64,000 nucleotides of DNA. It comes from Paracoccaceae bacterium. GTDB taxonomy: Bacteria; Pseudomonadota; Alphaproteobacteria; Rhodobacterales; Rhodobacteraceae. The first letter of the stretch is position 1, and every line of letters begins with the position of its first letter. A model generated the notes under the pieces. That model was not told where the DNA came from and ran no database searches. It was given only the letters and a program-made list of their open reading frames with translations. The position numbers and the translations under genes were made by a program. Shown here one piece after another: positions 8,450 to 17,877 of the stretch. The stretch is taken from the NCBI GenBank assembly GCA_024742705.1, contig JANSXZ010000006.1:1-64000 (forward strand). The letters are read 5' to 3'.

Positions 8450-9825
8450 CGTCCGAGCAGACTGCGGCCCCTGTCGACCACGCCCAGAGGCCTTTCGCCC
8501 TGTTCCGGGGCGATCGGCGTTCCCAGCACCCGGTCGCTGACCGGTACGCCAAAATGCCTTGCCATGCCCGATCCGGCCGCCAGTGCGCGAAAGCCGCTGA
8601 ACGACAGCACCGCGGCCGCGTTGATCTGTTGCACGCGTGCGTTGTACAGCCGGTTCTCGGCCACCAGAATATCGAGAACGGTGCGGGTGGTCAGTTCGAA
8701 TTCGCGGCTATAGCTGTCACGCAGATCGCTGAACGACCGCACTTGCCTTGTCAGCAGGTCGAGCCGCCGTTGATTGGTGTGAAACGCGCCCCAAGCCGAG
8801 GTTGCCAGGCTTTCCACCTCGCGGATCACGGCCATCCGGCGATACAGCGCCTCGTTCTTGCGTTCGCTCAGGCTCAGACGGCGTTCGTGGCGGCGCCCGC
8901 CATAAAGCTGCCAGGTCACGCCGACCCCGACAAAGGCCCGCCGTTCGCTGCCCGACGACCCATCCAGATTGTTGCCCACCGATGCACCGGCGTTCAGCGT
9001 CACCTGCGGCTGGAAATCGGCATCGGCGATGCCCTGTTCGAAGGTGCGCACCTCGACATCGGTGCTGGCGACCTTCACGCGGTGACTGTTGTAGATGGCG
9101 TGGCGGACGAAATCCGCCTGCGCGCCGCGCGGATGCACCGGCGACGGAATCGCAAAGGTGCCGCGCGGGGCATAGCCGGTCAGCCTCTTGAACTGGGCCC
9201 CCGCCTCGATCAGGCGCTGTTCGATGTCTTGTACCGACGCCTGCGACGAAAGCAGCGCCGCCTCGATCTGAAACCGGTCGCTGGCCGGCAGGCGCCCGCC
9301 CTCGACCAGCGCGTCGGCCTGGCGCAGCAGGTCGCGCAGCGCGGCGATGTTGTTGCGCGCGGCGCGCAACAGTGCCTGCTGGCGGGCGATATTGATGTAT
9401 TGCTCGGACACCATAAGCGCCATTGTTTCCGACGCGTCCAGCAATTCGAAGGCGCTGCGGTCGACACGCGCGGCGGCGGCATAGATCTCGTTGGCCGTGC
9501 GCCGCCCGTCATAAAGCGTCAGTTCGGCGGCAACGCCCAGTTCGGATTTGAACTTGGCGCGCGCGTTGTCGGCGACCGACAGACCGGCCGGATCGTCGAC
9601 ATACTCCTGACCGATATCGCCATAGAGCGACACGACCGGATCGAACCCGTCCTGCGCCTGAAGCAATTCGAAGATCAGGGCGCGGAAATTGGCATCGCCG
9701 GCGCGCAATTCGGGGTTTGACGTTATGGTATCGCGCACCGCCGACTTCAAGCTGTCGGCGTTGACCGGCGCGCAGAACAAAGCGGCCAAAATCAGGCCAA
9801 ACAATCCGGTCTGAAATACGTTCAT
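8446..9825 (-). CDS. TolC-family outer-membrane efflux/secretion channel
   Basis: Outer-membrane factor of 459 residues with a Sec signal peptide, MNVFQTGLFGLILAALFCAPVNA. Two related long helical halves follow (about 30-230 and 240-440), typical of TolC, with repeated patterns such as SEQYINIARQQALLRAARNNI and EFELTTRTVLDILVAENRLYNA. It is the first gene of the secretion operon. A Shine-Dalgarno AGGAG lies a few bases upstream of the ATG. It should form the exit duct for the adhesin export complex. No promoter was recognised in the 222 bases between it and the regulator gene at 10048. Confidence 0.88.
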   Translation of the reverse strand: MNVFQTGLFGLILAALFCAPVNADSLKSAVRDTITSNPELRAGDANFRALIFELLQAQDGFDPVVSLYGDIGQEYVDDPAGLSVADNARAKFKSELGVAAELTLYDGRRTANEIYAAAARVDRSAFELLDASETMALMVSEQYINIARQQALLRAARNNIAALRDLLRQADALVEGGRLPASDRFQIEAALLSSQASVQDIEQRLIEAGAQFKRLTGYAPRGTFAIPSPVHPRGAQADFVRHAIYNSHRVKVASTDVEVRTFEQGIADADFQPQVTLNAGASVGNNLDGSSGSERRAFVGVGVTWQLYGGRRHERRLSLSERKNEALYRRMAVIREVESLATSAWGAFHTNQRRLDLLTRQVRSFSDLRDSYSREFELTTRTVLDILVAENRLYNARVQQINAAAVLSFSGFRALAAGSGMARHFGVPVSDRVLGTPIAPEQGERPLGVVDRGRSLLGR

Positions 9826-10047
9826 CCGTCACTCCTGCCGCCCGAACGCGACAGCTCGGGTGCACCCTGTTCAGAACACGCCCCCAAGCGCCCGCAAAAA
9901 TCCCGGTTGAAATTCCGGACGCGATCGCCAGACCCTATGGCCCAATGGCGGCGCGTGACAAGCCATACCATTGATCGCAGTCGGATTTATTGCGGGCTAT
10001 TGCAATTTCGCCCCACCCGGCGCCGGTATGGGACGCATCGGCGCGGA

Positions 10048-10626
10048 TCAGTCGGACAGATTGGCGGCATCCTCGGTGTCGCGTCCCAGATCGCGCTTGA
10101 GGATTCGCTGCAATGTGCGGCGGTGCATGTTCAGCATGCGCGCGGCCTGCGAGACGTTGCCTTCGCATTGGTTGAACACATGCTCAATGTGCGAGAGGCG
10201 GGCGGCGTCGGGGGTGATCGGATCGTCGGGCGGGGCCGGCAAACAGCCTTCGGGCGCCAGCAGCGCCGCCACGATCTCGTCCGCGCCTTCGGGTTTGGCC
10301 AGATAGTCGATGGCGCCCAGCTTGACCGCGGCAACCGCCGTCGGCGTGTTACCGTATCCCGTCAGGACGATCGCCCGCGCGTCGGGCCGCGCCTGGCGCA
10401 GGGCTTCGATGATGTCGAGCCCGCTGCCATCGCCGAGACGCAGATCGACGACCGCGTATTTCGGCGGATCCTGCGCCACCTGCGCCAGCCCTTCGGCGAC
10501 GCTGGCGGCAATGGCCGTGCGGAACCCGCGCCGCGCCAGCGCCCGTTCGAGCCGCAGCAGGAAGGGTTCGTCGTCGTCCGCGATCAGGACGTGGCCCGCC
10601 ACGGTGGCCCCGATGTTATTCAGCAT
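10048..10626 (-). CDS. Orphan ActR/PrrA/RegA-type response regulator
   Basis: A 192-residue two-domain regulator. The receiver domain (about 12-125) has the acidic cluster DDD17-19, phospho-acceptor Asp61 in VVDLRLGDG, Thr89 and Lys111 in LAKPEGADE. A short linker leads to a Fis-type helix-turn-helix with NVSQAARMLNMHRRTLQRIL, the DNA-recognition signature of the RegA/PrrA/ActR redox regulators. Unlike classical regA, there is no regB/prrB histidine kinase or senC/prrC beside it. Instead it follows an ABC1/AarF-type kinase by four bases and must be co-transcribed with it. It is probably a paralogue of the main RegA with a distinct input, or it is cross-phosphorylated by a distant kinase. Confidence 0.88.
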   Translation of the reverse strand: MLNNIGATVAGHVLIADDDEPFLLRLERALARRGFRTAIAASVAEGLAQVAQDPPKYAVVDLRLGDGSGLDIIEALRQARPDARAIVLTGYGNTPTAVAAVKLGAIDYLAKPEGADEIVAALLAPEGCLPAPPDDPITPDAARLSHIEHVFNQCEGNVSQAARMLNMHRRTLQRILKRDLGRDTEDAANLSD

Positions 10627-10630
10627 GGTT

Positions 10631-11980
10631 TCATTCCCCTTGAATCCCGGCCGAGGCCATCGCGCGGTCCAGATCGACGCGCGCCGACAGCCGGCTGCCC
10701 AGCAGATACAACCCGCCCATCTTGCGCTGCAGATACAGCGTGTCCATCGGCGGGATCACCCAGAAATCGCGGGCCTTTGCGAATTCCATGCCCGCCGCGC
10801 GCATCCGGTCGGCCAGATCGCTTTGCGCGAAATCGAATTGCCCGCCCCGGCGCAGCGGTTCCATGGCCATGCGGGTCATGCCCAGGATCGCCTCCTGATG
10901 GCGTGCGGCCGAATCGGCGTGAAAATAGCCGATGCGGATCATCGCGGCGCGCAGCGCATCCGCATCGTCGGCCAGCCCGGCATCCAGAAGTGCCCGGAAC
11001 GACGCCACCATCTGCGGATCGAAGGCCCGCGTGGCCCCGAAATCCAGCAGTACGACGCGCTCGGATGTCTCGTCGTAGTGGTAGTTGGCAAAATTCGGAT
11101 CGGATTGCATCAGTTGAAAACCGAACAGCTCGCGCAGGCTGAGCCGGATCAGATCGGTCATCACCCGGTCGCGCAGCGGCTGGGGCGCCGCTGCCAGACG
11201 GTCGACAGGGATGCCGGGCATGAAATCCATCGCCAGCGTGTCACGGGTGCTGAGATCGGCGTGAAAGGCCGGCACCGCAAAGGCATCGTCATCGGCCAGC
11301 AGCGCGCCGAACCGCGCCAGCATTTGCCCCTCACGCGCATAGTCCGCCTCTTCGTGCAACTGCCGCCGCGCCTCGTCCAGCAGGGGCGCCAGATCGATTT
11401 CCGCCGGCACCAGCCCCGACAGACGCAACAGCGCTGCGACGTTGCGCACATCGCTGTCTATGCTCTGGCGCACACCCGGATATTGTACCTTGATCGCAAG
11501 GTCGCGCCCGTCGCGGGTGTGCGCGCGGTGCACCTGGCCGATCGAAGCCGCCGCCAGGGGGCGCACGTCGAACCGGCGGAACCGCTGCATGAAATCCGCG
11601 CCCCACTGCGCGGACAGCACGCGTTTGAGCTGCGCCGGCGGCATGAAGTGGGCGTCGTTGCGCAGGTGGCCCAGTATGTCGGCCAGTTCGCGGGGCAGAA
11701 AATCGCCGCCCTCCATGGAAAGCAACTGACCCATCTTCATCGCGGCGCCCCGCATCTGCGCCAGTTGGCGGGTGATCCGGGCCGCGTTCGCCGGCGTCAG
11801 CAGCAGATCGCTCATCCGGGGGCGCGCCCCGTTCAGCATCTGGCCGGCACCCGACAGGGCGACATTGCCGGCAACCCCGGCGGCGACGCCGCCCAGACGC
11901 GCCAGCCGCGACAGCCGCCCGTCCGGCACCGCAAGGCCGCGCGGCGTGTGTTTGTATGCGCTGATGCTTTTTTCTTCCAT
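10631..11980 (-). CDS. ABC1/AarF/UbiB-family atypical protein kinase
   Basis: A 449-residue member of the ABC1 (ADCK/UbiB) family, whose known members support ubiquinone synthesis. The family's KxGQ motif is seen in AMKMGQLLSMEG. The ATP-binding alanine-rich stretch is AAASIGQVHRAH, with DLAIKVQYPGV carrying the lysine, and ALLDFGATRAFD provides the metal-binding Asp. The start ATG at 11980 (MEEKSISAYKHT) is preferred over an in-frame ATG at 12025 because the extra N-terminus lacks family resemblance. It is the promoter-proximal gene of an operon with the RegA-like regulator. RegB/RegA systems are known to respond to the ubiquinone pool, so the pairing is suggestive. The substrate is unknown. 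Confidence 0.85.
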   Translation of the reverse strand: MEEKSISAYKHTPRGLAVPDGRLSRLARLGGVAAGVAGNVALSGAGQMLNGARPRMSDLLLTPANAARITRQLAQMRGAAMKMGQLLSMEGGDFLPRELADILGHLRNDAHFMPPAQLKRVLSAQWGADFMQRFRRFDVRPLAAASIGQVHRAHTRDGRDLAIKVQYPGVRQSIDSDVRNVAALLRLSGLVPAEIDLAPLLDEARRQLHEEADYAREGQMLARFGALLADDDAFAVPAFHADLSTRDTLAMDFMPGIPVDRLAAAPQPLRDRVMTDLIRLSLRELFGFQLMQSDPNFANYHYDETSERVVLLDFGATRAFDPQMVASFRALLDAGLADDADALRAAMIRIGYFHADSAARHQEAILGMTRMAMEPLRRGGQFDFAQSDLADRMRAAGMEFAKARDFWVIPPMDTLYLQRKMGGLYLLGSRLSARVDLDRAMASAGIQGE

Positions 11981-12079
11981 GTGCGCAGACCTAGCGCAGC
12001 GCGCCCGCCCGACCAGTTGCCGCATTTACCTGTGGCCGGCGATGGGCGCAGTGTGACGCAGCGGCGAAAGGAACAGCGC

Positions 12080-13081
12080 ATGTTTGCAGGTGTGATGGGC
12101 ACGATCGACTATGACAGGCAGGGGTCGCAGACCGGGCATCTGGAGTTGCCGCACAGCGTCGACCGGTCGCCCTACTACCGTATCCGCATCCCCTATTGGC
12201 GGATGCGCGGCGGTCAGGGGCCTTCGGTTCTGCTGCTTGGGGGCAACCACGGCGATGAATACGACGGGCCGATGGCCATTCTGCGGGTCATGCAGGCGCT
12301 GGAACCGGCCATGCTGAACGGATCGGTGACGGCGCTGCCGGCGCTGAACCCGCCTGCCGTCACGGCCCATGCAAGGTGTTCGCCGCTGGACGGCGGCAAC
12401 CTGAACCGCAGCTTCGACGGACATCCCGCGCAGGGGCCGACCGCGCAGATCGCCGCCCACGTCGAACAGGTGCTGATACCCGATCACGACGTGATCTTCG
12501 ATCTTCATTCGGGCGGCACCTCGATGGCGCATGTGCCTTGCGCGCTGACCCAGTTGCTGCCCGACGACAGCCTGCCCGACCGCACCCGCGATCTGCTGGC
12601 GGCGATGGGCCTGCCTTATTGCTTCCTCGTGTCCAGCGGCCGCGACAGCCCGACATCCATCGGCGCGGCGTTGCGCGCGGGCAAGACCACGATTTCAGGC
12701 GAGTTCGGCGGCGGTGGCGCGACCACGCCCGCCACCATGCAGGCCACGGTGAACGCCATCGAGAACGTGCTGATCGGCCTCGGAATTCTGACGCAGCGGG
12801 CAATCAGCACCCCGCAGCGCGCCCGGAACTGCGAATTCCTGCGGTTCAATCACGAGGATCTGTTCGTTTTTGCCGAGGCCACCGGATGGTACGAGCCGCT
12901 GGCGGACATCGGCGACCGGGTGCAGGCGGGTCAGCCGGCGCTGCGGTTCTGGAATTTGCTGGACCCCACGCAACAGCCGCGCGAGGCAGCCTTCGCCGCA
13001 ACCGGGGTGGTTCTGGCCCGGCGCCTGCACAGCCATGTGGCGCCGGGCGATTGTCTCTTTGCGCTGGGCGGGCCGCTCTAG
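12080..13081 (+). CDS. Succinylglutamate desuccinylase/aspartoacylase-family deacylase
   Basis: A zinc-dependent M14-type amidohydrolase of 333 residues. Zinc ligands are in GGNHGDE (His and Glu) and VIFDLHSGG (His). NLNRSFDG supplies the substrate-binding Arg, and GEFGGGG lies near the general-base Glu region. The C-terminal beta domain includes FVFAEATGWYEPL. The start at 12080 follows GAAAGGA at suitable spacing. The family removes acyl groups from N-acyl amino acids; the length and sequence resemble DoeB-like N-acetyl-diaminobutyrate deacetylases of ectoine catabolism, but the other doe genes are absent, so the substrate is open. It is divergent from the AarF operon and ends nine bases before the convergent amidohydrolase. 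Confidence 0.82.
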   Translation: MFAGVMGTIDYDRQGSQTGHLELPHSVDRSPYYRIRIPYWRMRGGQGPSVLLLGGNHGDEYDGPMAILRVMQALEPAMLNGSVTALPALNPPAVTAHARCSPLDGGNLNRSFDGHPAQGPTAQIAAHVEQVLIPDHDVIFDLHSGGTSMAHVPCALTQLLPDDSLPDRTRDLLAAMGLPYCFLVSSGRDSPTSIGAALRAGKTTISGEFGGGGATTPATMQATVNAIENVLIGLGILTQRAISTPQRARNCEFLRFNHEDLFVFAEATGWYEPLADIGDRVQAGQPALRFWNLLDPTQQPREAAFAATGVVLARRLHSHVAPGDCLFALGGPL

Positions 13082-13090
13082 CCGGCGGCG

Positions 13091-14752
13091 CTATGCCTCC
13101 CAGGTGATCTGCCCGCCGCAAAACGTGATCGCGGCGCGCGCACGGTCCAGGGCTTCGGGGTCGGTGGTTTCCAGATCGCAATCCATCACCACCACATCGG
13201 CCAGCATCCCCGGCGCAAGCCGGCCCAGCCGCGCCTCGTCGAACCCGGCGTAGGCACCGCCGGCGGTATAGCCATGCAGCGTGTCGAGCAGGCTGGAGGC
13301 GTGGTCGGGGTGGCCGTCCTTCCAGGCGCGGCGCAGCACCGCCGCCTTGACCCCACGCATCGGGTTGACGTCGGACACCGGCCAATCCGACGCAAAGGCG
13401 ATCGGCACGCCGGCATCGCGCAGGTACTGCACCGGGAACGACCAGGGCCACCGCGCCTCGCCAACCTTGGCGGTCCAGGGCTGCAACGGGAAATCCATCG
13501 CGCCGGGCGGATGCGGCGGCTGCATCGACGCCACCAGCCCCAGATCGACCATGCGCGCCAGGTCGTCGGGATGCAGCACTTCGATGTGTTCGATCCGGTG
13601 CCGCGAATCGCGCGCCCCGTTGGCGTCGCGCGCCGCCTGGTATCCATCGATCACCCGACGCACAGCGCCATCGCCCACCGCATGCACCGAAATCTGCAAT
13701 CCGCGCCGGTCGGCGTCGATGCAGGCGGCGGCGAAGCGCTCGGCCGAATGCAGCGGATCGCCGCGCCAGCCCGGCTGATCGGCATAATCCTCGACCAGCA
13801 CGGCGGTGCCGCTGTCGACGACGCCGTCCATGAACATCTTGACGCGCCCCGACCGCAGCCTGTCGCCACGGTAGCGCGCGTGCATCTCGCTGGCTTCTGC
13901 AAGGGTATCCAGAGGTTTCGACGGCGTCAGATGAAACGGAACCTCGGTGCGGCACAGCAATACGCCCCGCGCCTCCAGCGCCGCCAGCAGTTCCAGCTGA
14001 TAGAAATTGCCGTCCATATTGTGCAGCGATGTAAACCCGTATGACGCACAGAGCTTCAGACCGTCGAGCAGCGCGGCTTCGTCATCGGCGCGTTGCGCGG
14101 CCGTGACAGCGCCGGGTTCGACGCCGGCCAGCCCCAGCCCCTCGCGCCCGCCCGAGGACCGCAGCGCCATCACCGGATCGAAGGCGGCATGTTCGCGCAG
14201 CTCGCCCGCGGCGGTGCCATCGGCGGCCATCACCACCTCGTTTCCCGGCGGACAATCGCGGCCCTGCATCAGGCCGGCCTTTTCCAGAGCCACCGAATTG
14301 GCCCAGGCGGTGTGGTGATCGCCGGCCACCAGTATCAGCGGCCGGTCCGGCAGGGCCGCGTCCAGCATCTGGCGCGTGGTCATCACGTTTTCACCGAAAA
14401 GATTGTAGTCGGCGGCCTTGCAGATCAGCAGCGCCTCGTCGGGGTTGTCGCGGGCATAGCCCTGCACCGCGTCGCGCAACGCCGTCGCGCCGCGGATGCC
14501 ATCGAGTTGCAGCAGCCGCAGACCGAAACCCCCCGAAAAGAGATGCAGATGCGCCTCGACCATGCCGGGCATCACCGTGTTGCCCTGCGCATCAATCACC
14601 CGCGCGCCGGGTGCGGCCATCTGCATGACATCGGCCCGCGACCCGACCCCCACGATGCGTTCGCCGGCAAGCGCCAGCGCCTCGGCCCGCGGGTTCCGCG
14701 GATCCATCGTCAGAACGCGGGCATTGACGATAAGAGTGTCGGCTGAGGCCAT
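13091..14752 (-). CDS. YtcJ-like metal-dependent amidohydrolase
   Basis: An amidohydrolase_3-family enzyme of 553 residues. The N-terminal small beta domain (LIVNARVLTMD) leads to the metal site HLHLF in MPGMVEAHLHLFSGG. Later metal ligands are seen in ISVHAVGDGAVR and RIEHIEVLHPDD, and the C-terminal Asp in AFASDWPVSD. These enzymes hydrolyse amide or urea-like C-N bonds in small molecules; the substrate of this one is unknown. The start ATG 14752 has a good GGGAGA ribosome site eight bases upstream and removes a frame extension to 14830. It is divergent from the polyamine-type ABC importer and convergent with the deacylase at 12080, so it may act on the same class of imported compound. Confidence 0.85.
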   Translation of the reverse strand: MASADTLIVNARVLTMDPRNPRAEALALAGERIVGVGSRADVMQMAAPGARVIDAQGNTVMPGMVEAHLHLFSGGFGLRLLQLDGIRGATALRDAVQGYARDNPDEALLICKAADYNLFGENVMTTRQMLDAALPDRPLILVAGDHHTAWANSVALEKAGLMQGRDCPPGNEVVMAADGTAAGELREHAAFDPVMALRSSGGREGLGLAGVEPGAVTAAQRADDEAALLDGLKLCASYGFTSLHNMDGNFYQLELLAALEARGVLLCRTEVPFHLTPSKPLDTLAEASEMHARYRGDRLRSGRVKMFMDGVVDSGTAVLVEDYADQPGWRGDPLHSAERFAAACIDADRRGLQISVHAVGDGAVRRVIDGYQAARDANGARDSRHRIEHIEVLHPDDLARMVDLGLVASMQPPHPPGAMDFPLQPWTAKVGEARWPWSFPVQYLRDAGVPIAFASDWPVSDVNPMRGVKAAVLRRAWKDGHPDHASSLLDTLHGYTAGGAYAGFDEARLGRLAPGMLADVVVMDCDLETTDPEALDRARAAITFCGGQITWEA

Positions 14753-14962
14753 GTGTTTCTCCCTGGGAGAGGAATGCGCGGCGCCGCCTGCGCCGTGCCC
14801 GACGCTAGCCGCTGAGCCGGCTGCGCACAATATTCAAGCGTCCGCCGGGCGGTTTTCATGCCCCGCCCAGAGGACTGTTGCCTAAGCCGCGCGCCGTCCT
14901 GTAAGCTGATTGAAAAGCCGTCGGTCATGCAAGATACCGGCATGCAACAAGAAACGGGGAAC

Positions 14963-16063
14963 ATGGACAGCACCGAAACCAGCCGCCCGAGCGCCGGCGA
15001 CACCGCCATCGATGTCGTGCGCGTGTCCAAGATTTTTCCCGGCGATCCCGAGGTACGCGCGCTGGACGACGTATCGGTGGCGATCCGGCGCAACGAATTC
15101 TTCACCCTGCTCGGGCCTTCCGGTTGCGGCAAGACCACGCTGTTGCGGCTGATCGCAGGGTTCGAGCCGCCCAGCATGGGCAGCCTGCGGTTGCGCGACA
15201 AGGATATCTCGCGCTTGCCGCCGAACCGGCGCCCGATCAACACCGTTTTTCAGAACTATGCGCTGTTTCCGCATATGAGCGTGGCCCAGAACATCGCCTT
15301 CGGTCTGGAAATGCTGGGCAAGCCGCGCGACGAGATCGCGGCGACGGTCGACGAGATGCTGAAGCTGGTGCAGATGGAGGCGCTGAAGAATCGCCGCACC
15401 TCCGAGATTTCCGGCGGCCAGCAACAGCGCGTCGCGCTGGCGCGGGCCCTGGCGCCGCACCCCGAGGTGCTTTTGCTGGACGAACCGCTCAGCGCGCTCG
15501 ACCTGAAGCTGCGCAAGGAAATGCAGATCGAACTGAAGCGGCTGCAGAATGAAACCGGCATCACCTTCATCTTCGTCACCCACGATCAGGAAGAGGCTTT
15601 GACGATGTCCGACCGGGTGGCGGTGATGAGCGCGGGCAAGATCCTTCAAATCGGTGCTCCGCGCGAGATATACGAGGCGCCGGCCGAACGGTTCGTGGCG
15701 AATTTCATCGGCGAATCGAACTTCCTCGATGCCGAACTGGCCGGCGACACGGTGCGCCTGAAGGCCGGCGGCAGCTTTCGCGTGGCGGTGCCCGACGGTG
15801 TCGCCGCTGGCCCCGTCAGCGTGCTTCTGCGCCCCGAACATGCCAGCGTGCGGATCGGTGAACCCGGCCCCGAGGAGTTGCCGGTACAGATCGAAAACGT
15901 TGTCTATTCCGGCGACGCGACCGTGGCGCATCTGCGGTTGTCCACCGGCGAGGCGGTCAAGGCCAGGATGCCGAACGCGCCCGGTGTCGCACCGCTGAGC
16001 AGCGGTGCCAAGGGCGCGGCGATGGGCATTGCGCCGGGCGGCATAACGGTGCTGAAGGATTGA
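14963..16063 (+). CDS. potA: Polyamine-type ABC importer ATPase
   Basis: ATP-binding subunit of 366 residues. Motifs: Walker [14 protein letters not shown]-loop [12 protein letters not shown], signature [15 protein letters not shown], Walker [12 protein letters not shown] and switch His in [14 protein letters not shown]-terminal TOBE domain (about 285-365) contains [10 protein letters not shown]. The start is uncertain: ATGs exist at 14927, 14942 and 14963. The last is chosen because ACGGGGAAC lies directly upstream. It is the first gene of a potABCD-type operon reading to 18900. Spermidine/putrescine is the usual family substrate, but the neighbouring amidases and deacylase suggest that acylated amines or opine-like compounds are possible too. 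Confidence 0.85.
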   Translation: MDSTETSRPSAGDTAIDVVRVSKIFPGDPEVRALDDVSVAIRRNEFFTLLGPSGCGKTTLLRLIAGFEPPSMGSLRLRDKDISRLPPNRRPINTVFQNYALFPHMSVAQNIAFGLEMLGKPRDEIAATVDEMLKLVQMEALKNRRTSEISGGQQQRVALARALAPHPEVLLLDEPLSALDLKLRKEMQIELKRLQNETGITFIFVTHDQEEALTMSDRVAVMSAGKILQIGAPREIYEAPAERFVANFIGESNFLDAELAGDTVRLKAGGSFRVAVPDGVAAGPVSVLLRPEHASVRIGEPGPEELPVQIENVVYSGDATVAHLRLSTGEAVKARMPNAPGVAPLSSGAKGAAMGIAPGGITVLKD

Positions 16064-16067
16064 CGCG

Positions 16068-17000
16068 ATGACAGACGCCATATCCGAAGCCCCCCGCGCG
16101 CTGGAACGCGAAGCCGAAAAGAACGATATCCGCACGCGATGGCTGCTGGCCACGCCGGCGATCGTGATCATCTTCCTTTTCGCCACGGCGCCGCTGTTCG
16201 TGATGGTCGTCTATTCGTTTCTGGCGCCCGGCGACTATGGCAACGTAAAGTGGGAATTCTCGCTGGACGGATGGACCAACGTACTGGTGCAGCGCGACAT
16301 TTTCGACGACACGCTGATGTGGGCCGATGCCCATCTCTCGATCTTCTGGCGGTCGCTTTCGCTTTCGGTGATCACCACATTCCTGACGCTGGTTTTCGGT
16401 GTGCCCACGGCCTGGTTCATCGCGACCCAGCCGCCGGGCCGGCGCGAGGTATGGCTGTTCCTGATCACCGTGCCGTTCTGGACCAACCTTCTGGTGCGGA
16501 CCATCGCCATTCAGGAGCTGATCCGCGCCGAGGGCGTGATCAACAACACGCTGCTGTTCGTGGGCCTCATCAACGCGCCGATCCAGATGATGTTCACCGA
16601 TTTCGCCATCGCCTTCGGCATGACCTATGTCTATCTGCCGTTGATGGTGCTGCCGGTCTATGCGGCGGTGGAAAAGCTGGATTTCCGACTGGTCGAGGCG
16701 GCCCACGATCTCTATGCGGGCCGCTGGGTGGCGTTTCGCCGGGTGATCCTGCCGCTGATCAAGCCGGGGATCATCGCCGGTTCTATCCTTGTGTTCATCC
16801 CGTCGCTGGGCGCCTATGTGACACCGCGGGTTCTGGGCGGCGGCAAGAACCTGATGTTCGGCAACCTGATCGAGCTGCAGTTCGGTGCCGGCCGCAACTG
16901 GCCGCTGGGCGCTGCGCTTTCGCTGATGCTGATGGCGGCGGTGATGGTGTCGCTGATCTACTACGTTCGTGTCACCAGCCGCGAGCAGAGCGATGGCTGA
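16068..17000 (+). CDS. potB: Polyamine-type ABC importer permease 1
   Basis: Inner-membrane permease of 310 residues with a cytoplasmic N-terminus (about 1-22) and six predicted membrane helices. The EAA loop contacting the ATPase is visible as VEAAHDLYAGRWVAFRRVILP (about 205-225). It starts four bases after the ATPase stop. The order ATPase-permease-permease-binding protein is that of potABCD. The second permease overlaps its end by eight bases. Confidence 0.87.
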   Translation: MTDAISEAPRALEREAEKNDIRTRWLLATPAIVIIFLFATAPLFVMVVYSFLAPGDYGNVKWEFSLDGWTNVLVQRDIFDDTLMWADAHLSIFWRSLSLSVITTFLTLVFGVPTAWFIATQPPGRREVWLFLITVPFWTNLLVRTIAIQELIRAEGVINNTLLFVGLINAPIQMMFTDFAIAFGMTYVYLPLMVLPVYAAVEKLDFRLVEAAHDLYAGRWVAFRRVILPLIKPGIIAGSILVFIPSLGAYVTPRVLGGGKNLMFGNLIELQFGAGRNWPLGAALSLMLMAAVMVSLIYYVRVTSREQSDG

Positions 17001-17811
17001 GCCCGCCCGCCCCACCCGAGGCTATTCGGTCCGCACCCTGCCCGGCTTTGCCATTGTCGCGCTGTTCACCTTCGTCGCCCTGTATGCGCCGATCGCGATT
17101 CTCGTGGTGTTTTCGTTCAATGCGGGCACTTCGCTGGCGATATGGGAAGGGTTTTCACTGCGCTGGTATGTGCAGGCGGCCCAGAACGAACAGGTTCTGG
17201 ATGCCGGCTTGCGATCGCTCTACCTGGCGGGGTTTTCCGCTTCGATCGCGACGGTGGCCGCCACGATGGCGGCGCTGGCCACAACCCGCACGCGGCGGTT
17301 TCCGGGCCGCACGATGATATACGCATTGATCAACCAGCCCCTTATGGTGCCCGAAATCGTCACCGCCGTTGCGCTTCTGATCGTTTTCGCGGCGGTCAAG
17401 GTCTGGACCGGGCACACATCGATGATCTACCTGATCGCGGCACACACGGCGTTTTGCGTGCCCTTCGCCTATCTTCCGATCCGCGCGCGGCTGGAGACAA
17501 TGGACAACACGCTGGAAGTGGCGGCGCGCGATCTCTACGCCCCGCCGTGGAAGGTGTTCACCCGCGTCACGCTGCCGCTGATGTGGCCCGGTATAATCGC
17601 CGGGCTGATGCTGGCCTTCGTGATTTCGATGGACGACGTGGTGATTACCGAGTTTGTTAAATCCGCGGGTCAGGATACCCTGCCCACTTACATGCTGGGC
17701 CAGCTTCGGCGCGTGGTGACCCCCGAAATCAACGCGATCTCCACCGTGATCCTCGTGGTGGGCGCGATCCTCGTCAGCCTCTTTTTCGCACTGACGATGA
17801 GGCGGCGATAA
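16993..17811 (+). CDS. potC: Polyamine-type ABC importer permease 2
   Basis: The second inner-membrane permease, 272 residues, with six membrane helices and an EAA loop VAARDLYAPPWKVFTRVTLP (about 175-195). The helix ISMDDVVITEFV following it is characteristic of PotC proteins. The start at 16993 (MAEPARPTRGYS) overlaps the potB stop by eight bases (ATGGCTGA) and follows GAGCAGAG. An upstream in-frame ATG at 16969 would overlap more and has no better ribosome site. Confidence 0.87.
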   Translation: MAEPARPTRGYSVRTLPGFAIVALFTFVALYAPIAILVVFSFNAGTSLAIWEGFSLRWYVQAAQNEQVLDAGLRSLYLAGFSASIATVAATMAALATTRTRRFPGRTMIYALINQPLMVPEIVTAVALLIVFAAVKVWTGHTSMIYLIAAHTAFCVPFAYLPIRARLETMDNTLEVAARDLYAPPWKVFTRVTLPLMWPGIIAGLMLAFVISMDDVVITEFVKSAGQDTLPTYMLGQLRRVVTPEINAISTVILVVGAILVSLFFALTMRRR

Positions 17812-17877
17812 CCCTGTACCCGGCCGAACCAAGAAGCCGGGCCAAGAAAAACCCAAGCCAACACGAAGGAGAAGCCC

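Noticed and set aside
6407..8713. Very long plus-strand open frame (768 codons) opposite the ABC exporter
   Set aside because: The minus strand encodes all ABC motifs in order. The antisense product is Arg/Gln-rich with no recognisable fold.
10310..12079. Long plus-strand open frame running antisense across the RegA-like and AarF genes into the deacylase gene
   Set aside because: Its translation before 12080 is rich in Arg, Gln, His and Ala without domain features, as expected for the shadow of high-GC coding DNA. The real gene begins at the ATG 12080 with a ribosome site.
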